A stretch of DNA of 64,000 nt. Source: Salinibacter altiplanensis. GTDB taxonomy: Bacteria; Bacteroidota; Rhodothermia; Rhodothermales; Salinibacteraceae. The notes under the pieces are model-generated. The model saw only the letters and a program-made list of their open reading frames with translations. It searched no databases and was not told the DNA's origin. Each line of letters opens with the position of its first letter. The first letter of the stretch is position 1. The position numbers and the translations under genes were made by a program. Shown piece by piece: positions 43,352 through 50,594 of the stretch. Location: the NCBI RefSeq assembly GCF_002894645.1, contig NZ_NCQY01000023.1, positions 58,841-122,840 of the forward strand. Direction: 5' to 3'.

Positions 43352-44173
43352 CTACGCCTCAGACGGACGCCCCGACTCCACCTGCACCTGTCGCCGCTCC
43401 CCAATGTACCCGCCCACGAGGGAGGCGATGAGGCCAATGCCAAGAACAAGAGCCATGCGCCCGTAGGAGAGGATGTCAGCGCCGCCAAGCGCGACGACGA
43501 AGACATCGATCAGAAGAATGAGCGTGATGAGGCCCGCAACGGCCGCCTCGTACGACGTGTCGCCCGGTGAGCGGAAGGCGCAGACGTACCCGGTGGCCTC
43601 GAGCCCAAGAAAGACCACGAGCAGCATGACCCAGGCGTACGGGGCATCAATCGCGGCCGCCGGGCTTCCGAAGAGGCCAAAGAGCCAGACCACGAAGTTC
43701 ACCAGGAACAGGCTGACGGCAAACCCGAGAATGGCCCCGGCCATGATCCACTCCCACGACAGCGCGGGGGGCTCCGCGTCGGCGTAGGTTCGCTGCAGCA
43801 TCTCTCCGGCCCACGCCCCTCCGAATGTCAGGACAAGCCCGTTGAGGAAGGCGACGACCATCGTGTACGTGAACGCCCCGTCTCTCACGAGGGACTCGAA
43901 CGCCTTCAGGCCGAGCGCAGCAATGATAAAGTAGGCCGCGAGGGCCACCAGCACGGCGGCCAGGGCCGGCTCCAGCACCGTCTCGCCCTCACTCAGGGCC
44001 CCGTAGGTCGCGCCCGCCAGGATGAAGCCGGAGATCATAGCGAGCAGCGGAAAAGTAGGCGCCCCAAACGCATTTCCGGTCATCCAGGTAAAGAGCACGA
44101 CAAACACCACGCCGGTGAGGAAGGACCCGACAATGGCCCGAGGATCAAAGCGGAAGGCGGAACGGGTAGACAT
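43352..44173 (-). CDS. Polytopic membrane protein of unknown function
   Basis: 273 residues with about eight hydrophobic segments, such as IVGSFLTGVVFVVLFTWM, FPLLAMISGFILAGATYGAL, AYAWVMLLVVFLGLEA and AAVAGLITLILLIDVFVVAL. Short charged loops separate them (LSEGETVLEP, RTYADAEPP). The first helices resemble small glycine-zipper-like membrane proteins, but I recognise no family or active residues. It is convergent with the DUF4249 gene and divergent from fabF. Confidence 0.75.
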   Translation of the reverse strand: MSTRSAFRFDPRAIVGSFLTGVVFVVLFTWMTGNAFGAPTFPLLAMISGFILAGATYGALSEGETVLEPALAAVLVALAAYFIIAALGLKAFESLVRDGAFTYTMVVAFLNGLVLTFGGAWAGEMLQRTYADAEPPALSWEWIMAGAILGFAVSLFLVNFVVWLFGLFGSPAAAIDAPYAWVMLLVVFLGLEATGYVCAFRSPGDTSYEAAVAGLITLILLIDVFVVALGGADILSYGRMALVLGIGLIASLVGGYIGERRQVQVESGRPSEA

Positions 44174-44634
44174 TGCGTATCGGAACTCAGTTCGTGAGGG
44201 ATCGGATGAACGAACATGCGGAGCCGGAAGCAGGCGCTTGGCCCGCCCGGTGCTTCGTCACCCTTTAATATAAGAAGGCAAGGGTCAGAAGAAAGCCGAG
44301 TGAACGCCGGTCGCCTCCTCGCCGTGGCGGCCGTCAACGCTCCCAATCCACTTGGTTAAATCCGCATGACCCCATCGGAACCCCTTGTTTCGGAGCAGGT
44401 GGGACGGTACACTGCACAGTTCAGAAGGGACAAGCGGCGCTTGGGAAGCATCAGTGCTGTCCTGGGCGCCTCCACGTGCTTTCCCTCGGTGACGGGGAGA
44501 GTCTCCCGTCATGGTCTTTTCTCCGCACACGGCCTCGTCTCCCCCGAGCGCTGGATTTGCCTGCACGGCATCGCCGCAGGGCATGGCCGCGCTCGCACCT
44601 CCCCGCACTGACTGCCGACCAGCCTGCCTGCTTC
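44174..44634. other. Divergent region before fabF, with a terminator-like hairpin
   Basis: No protein gene is supported in these 461 bp. TTTAATATAAG (44265-44275) is a possible promoter element. A hairpin with a T-rich tail lies at 44490-44520, about 115 bp before the fabF start. Confidence 0.45.
44490..44520 (+). terminator. Terminator-like hairpin in the fabF leader
   Basis: TGACGGG (44490-44496) pairs with CCCGTCA (44505-44511); the loop can extend the stem by GAGA/TCT. TGGTCTTTT follows. Since fabF lies downstream on the same strand, it could end a short leader or act as an attenuator. The T-tract is short. Confidence 0.4.
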
Positions 44635-45900
44635 ATGGATTCTACCGCCCCTTCTCACCGCGTCGTCGTTACCGGCCTCGGGGCCCTCACGCCCCTCGGC
44701 CACTCCGTCGATGAGTTCTGGGACGGCCTCCTGGCCGGCAGGAGCGGGGCGGGCCCCATCACCAACTTCGACGCGTCGGACGTCCGCACCAAGATCGCGT
44801 GTGAGATTTCGGGCTTCGATCCGACCGACTACATGGACGCAAAGTTGGCCGAGCGGCAGGACCCGTTCAGCCAATATGCCCTGGCCGTCGCCCAGCAGGC
44901 CTTCGACGACGCGAACCTCGACACCGACACCCTCGACCCGGAGACGCGGGACGACATCGGGGTCATCTTCGGCACGGGCGTAGGGGGCAGTGACCTCTTC
45001 GTCGACTCGGTGCTCGACCTCGACGAAAACGGGGCACGGCACATCTCCCCCTTCTTCGTGCCCATGATGATCAGCAACATGGCCGCCGGCCTGATTGCCA
45101 TGGAGCATACGCTTCGTGGCCCCAACCACTGCGTCGTGAGCGCCTGCGCCACCGGCAACGACGCCATCACCGACGGGCTGCTGCTGCTGCGCCAAGGCCA
45201 CGCTCGCGCCATGCTCGTAGGGGGGACAGAGGCCTCGATCAATGAGCTGTGCGTCGGGGGCTTTGCCTCGATGCGGGCCCTGTCGACCCGGAACGACGAG
45301 CCCACGAAGGCCAGCCGCCCGTTCGACGCGGATCGGGACGGGTTCGTGCCCGCCGAGGGCGCCGGGGCCCTCATGCTGGAGACGCTGGAGCACGCCCGCG
45401 AGCGCGAGGCCCCCATCTACGCCGAAGTTGCGGGCGTCGGCAAATCGAACGACGCCCACCACTATGCCGCTCCGGATCCGGACGGCCGGGGAGCGGCCCT
45501 GGCCATGAACAAGGCCCTCGACGACGCCGGCCTGGCCCCGACCGACGTGCAGCACATCAACATGCACGCCACTTCAACCCCCGTCGGCGACGTGATCGAG
45601 TCGGACGCCGTGAAGCAGGTGTTTGGCGATTACGCGCACAACCTCAACCTGTCCGCCACCAAGAGCATGACCGGCCACATGCTCGGCGCCGCCGGCACGG
45701 CCGAGGCCATCGCGTCGATCCTCGCGATCCGCAACGGGCGCGTGCCGCCGACGATCAACCACGAGACGCCGGACGAGGACTGCGACCTCAACTATACTCC
45801 CAATGAGGCGGTGGACCGCGACGTCTCGGCGGCCCTTACCAACGCCTTCGGCTTCGGCGGCCACAACACCACGATTGCGCTCACGGCGTTTGAGGACTAG
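44635..45900 (+). CDS. fabF: 3-oxoacyl-ACP synthase II
   Basis: 421 residues. The ATG at 44635 gives the family start (HRVVVTGLGALTPLG). The Cys-His-His triad is Cys171 in VVSACATGND, His311 in NMHATSTPVGD and His348 in KSMTGHMLGAAG. The enzyme condenses malonyl-ACP with acyl-ACP in fatty acid elongation. The usual HGTST around the first His is HATST here. A second fabF lies at the right edge of the window, so the two may serve different chain lengths. A thioesterase gene follows 77 bp later. A terminator-like hairpin sits in the leader. Confidence 0.93.
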   Translation: MDSTAPSHRVVVTGLGALTPLGHSVDEFWDGLLAGRSGAGPITNFDASDVRTKIACEISGFDPTDYMDAKLAERQDPFSQYALAVAQQAFDDANLDTDTLDPETRDDIGVIFGTGVGGSDLFVDSVLDLDENGARHISPFFVPMMISNMAAGLIAMEHTLRGPNHCVVSACATGNDAITDGLLLLRQGHARAMLVGGTEASINELCVGGFASMRALSTRNDEPTKASRPFDADRDGFVPAEGAGALMLETLEHAREREAPIYAEVAGVGKSNDAHHYAAPDPDGRGAALAMNKALDDAGLAPTDVQHINMHATSTPVGDVIESDAVKQVFGDYAHNLNLSATKSMTGHMLGAAGTAEAIASILAIRNGRVPPTINHETPDEDCDLNYTPNEAVDRDVSAALTNAFGFGGHNTTIALTAFED

Positions 45901-45977
45901 TCGTCGGCCGTTCCGCGTCGCCCTCTTCTGCGATCCGTGATGCCCCCCCTTCTTCGCCCAATGGGCCCACCCCGGCA

Positions 45978-46388
45978 ATGTCCTCCCTGCCCAACAACCT
46001 TGGCGGCGCGGCCGACCTGCTCGGCATTGCGATCGAGGCGGCCACCCCTGAGCGCGTCGTTGCAACCATGCCGGTAACGCCCGACCATCATCAGCCGTTC
46101 GGGCTGTTGCATGGGGGGGTAAGCGTGGTGCTGGCCGAGACGGCGGCCAGCGTCGGGGGCACGCTGGCGGCCCCCGACGAACAGGGGGCCGCGGGCCTTG
46201 AGGTCAACGCCAATCACGTGCGCTCCGTACGGGACGGCACGCTGACAGCCACGGCCACCCCCCTCCACACCGGGCGCACCACACAGGTGTGGACGGTCAA
46301 AATTCGGGACGCCGACGACCAGCTCGTGTGCGCCAGCCGCTGCACGCTCGCCGTCGTCGACCTCGCGGATGCCCCCGCGGCGTCGTAA
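45978..46388 (+). CDS. Hotdog-fold thioesterase (PaaI/MenI-like)
   Basis: 136 residues. HHQPFGLLHGGVSVVLAETAAS has the HGG and E of the 4HBT/PaaI active site, then GLEVNANHVRSVRDGTLTAT and VWTVKIRDADDQLVCASRCT. Such enzymes cleave acyl-CoA or acyl-ACP thioesters, for example 1,4-dihydroxy-2-naphthoyl-CoA in menaquinone synthesis. The next genes are quinone/aromatic-stress enzymes and fabF is upstream, so lipid or quinone metabolism is a fair guess. The spacing to the next gene is 36 bp. Confidence 0.82.
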   Translation: MSSLPNNLGGAADLLGIAIEAATPERVVATMPVTPDHHQPFGLLHGGVSVVLAETAASVGGTLAAPDEQGAAGLEVNANHVRSVRDGTLTATATPLHTGRTTQVWTVKIRDADDQLVCASRCTLAVVDLADAPAAS

Positions 46389-46424
46389 CAGATCCCAGCC
46401 GACTCTTCCCGCCCTCTCTGTCCC

Positions 46425-47375
46425 ATGCCTGATGCTTCGCTCCCCGGCGTTCACCACGTTACGGCCCTGTGCGGCGATGCCCAGGAGAACCTCGACTTCT
46501 ACGTGGGCGTGCTCGGCCTGCGCCGCGTCAAGACGACCGTCAATTTCGACGACCCGACCACACATCACCTCTACTACGGCGACGCTGCCGGCCGCCCCGG
46601 CTCCACGCTAACCTTTTTCCCTTGGCCGCAAGCCACAAGCGGACGAGGCGGGGCTGGCATGGTGCACACCGTCGCGTTCGCCGTGCCTCGGGGCTCCCTG
46701 GCCGGTTGGCACGACCGCCTGACCGCGCACGGTGTCGAGCCGGAGGAGAAGACCTACTTCGACGAGCCGTGCCTCCACTTTTCCGGCCCGAGCGGCCTGC
46801 CGCTGGCTCTGGTGGCCACCGCCCCTGCTGAGGATGCTCGGCCCTGGACCGATGGCCCGGTGCCCGCCAACCGCGCAATCCAGGGGATCCACGCTCCGGT
46901 CCTGCCTGTCTTCTCCGACGACCGAACCCTGGAGCTGTTTACGGACGTCTTTGGCTGGGCCCGGGCCGGGACCGACGGCGACCGTGTACGTCTCCGGGGC
47001 CCCGGCACGGGCGTCGGCACCACAGTGGACCTGCTCGTCCGCGACCGCCACCCGTCCGGTCGCATGGGCCGGGGCACCGTGCATCACATCGCCTTCCGGG
47101 CGCCGGACGACCAGGCCCAGCGGGCGTGGCAGTCCATCCTGCGGGAGCACGGCCTGCAGGTGACCGACGTCAAAGACCGCCACTACTTCCGCTCCGTCTA
47201 CTTCCGCGACCCGGACCGCACCTCGGGCCTGCTCTTCGAGATCGCTACGAACGGGCCCGGCGTTCACGTCGACGAGGACGATGCGGAGCTTGGCCGGTCC
47301 CTCGTGCTGCCGGAGCACCTTGAGTCGCGCCGCGCCGAGCTGGAGAGGGTTCTTCCCAGACTCACCACCCCTTGA
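46425..47375 (+). CDS. Ring-cleaving dioxygenase of the VOC family (MhqO/MhqA-like)
   Basis: 316 residues made of two VOC halves. The first begins PGVHHVTALCGDAQENLDFY and VGVLGLRRVKTTVNFDDP; the second has GTVHHIAFRAPDDQ and ends TSGLLFEIATNGPG, with the metal ligands His (VHHV), His (VHHI) and Glu (FEIA) in place. MhqO and MhqA are Fe(II) extradiol-type enzymes induced by quinones. The following alpha/beta hydrolase resembles MhqD, so the two form a quinone-detoxification pair. The substrate is an inference. Confidence 0.85.
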   Translation: MPDASLPGVHHVTALCGDAQENLDFYVGVLGLRRVKTTVNFDDPTTHHLYYGDAAGRPGSTLTFFPWPQATSGRGGAGMVHTVAFAVPRGSLAGWHDRLTAHGVEPEEKTYFDEPCLHFSGPSGLPLALVATAPAEDARPWTDGPVPANRAIQGIHAPVLPVFSDDRTLELFTDVFGWARAGTDGDRVRLRGPGTGVGTTVDLLVRDRHPSGRMGRGTVHHIAFRAPDDQAQRAWQSILREHGLQVTDVKDRHYFRSVYFRDPDRTSGLLFEIATNGPGVHVDEDDAELGRSLVLPEHLESRRAELERVLPRLTTP

Positions 47376-47413
47376 CGTCGCGCCCTACGCACTTCCTTTT
47401 TTCTTCGGTCGTT

Positions 47414-48070
47414 ATGAGCACGGACGCCCCCCATCAAGACCAGCCCGTACACACCGGCGGAGCCCCGCTGAGCGACGCCCAAGCAGCCCTCGTGCTGCTG
47501 CACGGACGCGGCGCCTCCGCCCAGGGCATGCTGCGCCTCGTCGACGCCCTCGACGTGCCGGATGTCGCCTGCCTCGCCCCCCAGGCCCGCATGCGGTCGT
47601 GGTATCCCCAGTCGTTCATGGCCCCTCGCACCGAAAACGAGCCCGAGCTCTCCTCCGCCCTCGACACCGTCGGCACTGTACTCGACCGGGCGGAGGACGC
47701 CGGGCTCGGCCCCGAGCGCACCGTCTTGCTCGGGTTCTCGCAGGGCGCCTGCCTGGCCACCACATACGCCGCCCAGAATCCACGACGCTACGGCGGCGTC
47801 GTTGGACTCAGTGGCGGCCTCATCGGCCCCGAGGACGCGTCGTTCGACGACGACGGCTCCCTCGACGGCACGCCCGCCTTTCTCGGGTGCAGCGACGAGG
47901 ACCCATACATCCCCGAGTCGCGCGTGCGGGAGACGGACGACGTGCTTCGGGCCCTGAACGCCAACGTCACCACACGCATCTACGAGGGGATGGGACACAC
48001 CACCAACGACGACGAGCTTCAACGCATCCAGGCGCTTCTCCACCGCTGCGTCGACACACGTGCAGCGTAG
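47414..48070 (+). CDS. Alpha/beta hydrolase (MhqD/YpfH-like carboxylesterase)
   Basis: 218 residues from the ATG at 47414. The fold begins AALVLLHGRGASAQGML; the nucleophile is the Ser of LLGFSQGACLA, then Asp in LGCSDEDPYIP and His in GMGHTTND complete the triad. This is the phospholipase/carboxylesterase (Abhydrolase_2) family. In Bacillus, mhqD and mhqO-type genes respond to methylhydroquinone; here the dioxygenase is 39 bp upstream. A TTG at 47372 overlapping the dioxygenase stop is an unlikely start. Confidence 0.86.
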   Translation: MSTDAPHQDQPVHTGGAPLSDAQAALVLLHGRGASAQGMLRLVDALDVPDVACLAPQARMRSWYPQSFMAPRTENEPELSSALDTVGTVLDRAEDAGLGPERTVLLGFSQGACLATTYAAQNPRRYGGVVGLSGGLIGPEDASFDDDGSLDGTPAFLGCSDEDPYIPESRVRETDDVLRALNANVTTRIYEGMGHTTNDDELQRIQALLHRCVDTRAA

Positions 48071-48197
48071 CGCCTCCGTTCGCCCACCTCGCGACGCGAC
48101 GATCGTTGTCGCCGTGAATGCCCGGGCCGGGGGACATCACACTTGATGCCGGGCCTGAGATGTCAGTGTCGAAGGATGCCTTCCGGCGACGAATCAC

Positions 48198-49811
48198 TCA
48201 TCCGCCCGGCGGGGGAGGCGGGGCCAGGGCCTCAACCGTAATTGTCACCGTGGCCTCGTTGGCGACCCATCCGTCCTCGTCAGTCACCGTGTAGGTGTAT
48301 TCATCCGTGCCGATAAACCCTGGCTCGGGCGCGTAGGTCACCGTGCCGGCCGACGCGTCGACGCGCACCGTCCCGTGGGCCGGCCCGCCCTGGACCCGTA
48401 CCGTGGACGCGTTGAGGGCGCCGTCCGGGTCCCGATCGTTGTCCAGAACGGCCGTCGTCGTCGCCTCTCGCTCCGTCGTTTTGTCGCTGTCATCGGCGGC
48501 TGTGGGCAACTGGTGGCCGCCCGTTCCACAGCCCTGCGCCGTGCCCATCTTCAGTGCCACGACCGTTCCGTCGCGGCCGGCGGCGTAGACGTGACAGCCC
48601 ACCCCGACGACACGGTGGATCGGAGGCGCAGCGCCCATGAGGGCCCCAAGGTTGATGGCGCCCACGTCGCGAAGCCCGGTCGCCGGATCGCCCGGATCGA
48701 GACCCTCTCGGCCCACCTGGTACACGTCGAGGCGGCCGTCGGGCCGGGCGGCGTACACGAGCCCAGACGGCTCGTTGGGCACCGCCGGGTCCTCTTCATG
48801 GAGAGAGACGCTGGTGTACGTCGGGCCCTCTCGGCGGAACAGCACGTCGCCGTTCGTGGCGTCGAGGACGGCCACCCCGCCGGTTCCGAGTGCCAGAAAC
48901 AGGCGGTCTCCCTCCAGAACCGCGTCTCTCCAGACCTGCAACTGCTCCACACGCTCATCCTCGAGGCCGGACACCTCCGTAAGGGCCCCGTCGTCTTCAA
49001 TCGGCCCCGCGTACACGCCTCCGCCGCGGTCGGCCACAAACAATGCGCTCGGCGTGGTCTCCACGGATTCGAGCGCCGCCCCGGAAATGTCCCGACGGGT
49101 TCTGTCGTCGAGGGCCACGCCAAACTGGGACAGCGCCTCTCCCCCCGACACGGCGTAGGCCTCGTGCTTGCCGTCACGCTCCGGGGCAACGGCGACACCC
49201 TTTCCGACGGACCCCGTCAATCCCGTGACGGTGGCCTGCGGGGCCTTCATCCCGTCGACTTTCAGCAGGGAGGCCGGGGTGCCCCGAAGATCGCCGTTGT
49301 ACGCGGATGGGCGCAGCCCCCCAGTCAGGTACAGTGCCTCATCGTCTTCATCGTACGCCACGTCCTCCACGTCGAGGACATCGCTGCCGAGCCCACTCGG
49401 GGCAAGGAGCGTCGTCGGATCGCTCGCGTCGAGGCGATCAATGCCCCCTCCAAAAGGTCCTCCGGGCGTTTTGTACCCGATGTATATTGTGCCGCCCGCG
49501 TGGACGAGGGCCCCCACCCGCATGGTGTCACGGGGCGGGGCCACCCGTGTCACACTCGCCAGCGCAATGCGCATCGATCCGTCTGTCGACGGAAGATCGG
49601 GGGAGGCGGCACGGGTCAGCGAGGCGGTCTTGCGGAGACCCGTCATCCGTGCCCCCAAGTCATCGGTTTTCTGGAAGAGCGACGAGGCGCTTTCCGAAGC
49701 GGTCCCCGGTTCCGTTCCCATGGGCATGGTCCCGTCGCAGCCGCTGAGCACGAGGCCCAGGGCGAGAACGGAAAGGAATGGGCGAACCGCATTGGGGATA
49801 CGAACACGCAT
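48198..49811 (-). CDS. Lipoprotein with a beta-propeller and a C-terminal cadherin-like domain
   Basis: 537 residues from the ATG at 49811. The signal peptide ends in lipobox LVLSGC. Residues about 75-430 carry repeated units of propeller type (GGTIYIGYKTPGG, VEDVAYDEDDEALYLTG, RLFLALGTGGVAVLDATNG, HVYAAGRDGTVVALKMG) as in LVIVD repeats. Residues 440-537 form a bacterial cadherin/Big_9-like domain with VLDNDRDPDG, GTVTYAPEPGFIGTDEYTYT and a Pro/Gly tail. It is probably on the cell surface and may bind carbohydrate or protein. A GTG at 49844 is an alternative start. It is monocistronic. Confidence 0.72.
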   Translation of the reverse strand: MRVRIPNAVRPFLSVLALGLVLSGCDGTMPMGTEPGTASESASSLFQKTDDLGARMTGLRKTASLTRAASPDLPSTDGSMRIALASVTRVAPPRDTMRVGALVHAGGTIYIGYKTPGGPFGGGIDRLDASDPTTLLAPSGLGSDVLDVEDVAYDEDDEALYLTGGLRPSAYNGDLRGTPASLLKVDGMKAPQATVTGLTGSVGKGVAVAPERDGKHEAYAVSGGEALSQFGVALDDRTRRDISGAALESVETTPSALFVADRGGGVYAGPIEDDGALTEVSGLEDERVEQLQVWRDAVLEGDRLFLALGTGGVAVLDATNGDVLFRREGPTYTSVSLHEEDPAVPNEPSGLVYAARPDGRLDVYQVGREGLDPGDPATGLRDVGAINLGALMGAAPPIHRVVGVGCHVYAAGRDGTVVALKMGTAQGCGTGGHQLPTAADDSDKTTEREATTTAVLDNDRDPDGALNASTVRVQGGPAHGTVRVDASAGTVTYAPEPGFIGTDEYTYTVTDEDGWVANEATVTITVEALAPPPPPGG

Positions 49812-50107
49812 GGCGCGGAGCGGAGCGTTTGGGCGAAGAGCCACGAACCGAGGTCATCGCGCCTCTTTGGCTCTTGGCCGACGCCGTAGGAGCCCTCCGA
49901 GAGCGCCCCCATATGATGGCAAATCCACAACAGATGTGCGGGTAGATATTGCGCAAACCCATGTATAGATCTGGTGCCCTCGTGTGGACCCTTTGCACAG
50001 ATCGCATACAGATTTGACGGTTTCGTGCATTTCCGGAATCTCGGGGCTGCAGACGCCTCTCCTACCCAGCAGTGCCACCGCCCCCGGCCCCAAAAATGCA
50101 CATCCGT
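49812..50107. other. Intergenic, no supported gene
   Basis: This lies upstream of the lipoprotein gene on the minus strand and after the Uma2 pseudogene. It is more AT-rich near 49910-50030 (GTAGATATTGCGCAAACCC), which could be the promoter of the lipoprotein. No further gene is seen. Confidence 0.45.
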
Positions 50108-50515
50108 TTACGCCTCGATGGACTCCGGGACGTCCGGCGTGAGGGCAGACTGCGTTCGCTCCCCCTCCGCGTCGGTGTTGCCCGCCGACCGGACCTCGAC
50201 ACACAGCTCCGGCACGACGGGACTCGCCTCCGCGTCGTCGGGAATTTGGCTCCACCGATCCTCGGAGAGCCACACCACGTCCGGCACCTTCACCCCTTTA
50301 GTCGTCTGTACGGCGAACTCGACGGCACGACGGCCAGGATGATCAAGGTGTTCGAGCAGGAGTTCCCCGATTCACATTTGGAAATGTCCGTGGAACAGTG
50401 TGTGCGGGCTCAAGAGAAGCTGTCCGTGTCTGTTCGTCTCAATTTTGAAGGGGAGATCCCGCAACTGTGGATCACGTAGGGCACGCTTCCAGGTGGATTG
50501 AGCCGTAGCATCCAT
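50108..50515 (-). pseudogene. Uma2-family (DUF820) endonuclease pseudogene
   Basis: From the ATG at 50515 the frame reads STWKRALRDPQLRDLPFKIE, TNRHGQLLLSPHTLFHGHFQ, then TGA at 50372-50374, then continues in frame IGELLLEHLDHPGRRAVEFA, VQTTKGVKVPDVVWLSEDRW and PVVPELCVEVRSAGNT. This is the Uma2 fold in full order. After that, 35-50 residues usual in the family (containing the E-K-YF-GA-EVW part) are missing and the sequence goes directly to GERTQSALTPDVPESIE, the family's C-terminal tail. A nonsense codon and an internal in-frame deletion both break the gene. Uma2 proteins are PD-(D/E)XK-like nucleases of unclear role. Confidence 0.85.
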
Positions 50516-50594
50516 GTGATCGGGCTCTCCGATTCAGAAAATAGCGTGCAAATCGTACCGGAGACTTCTACGGCCGACCCCGACCGCCCTCTCC

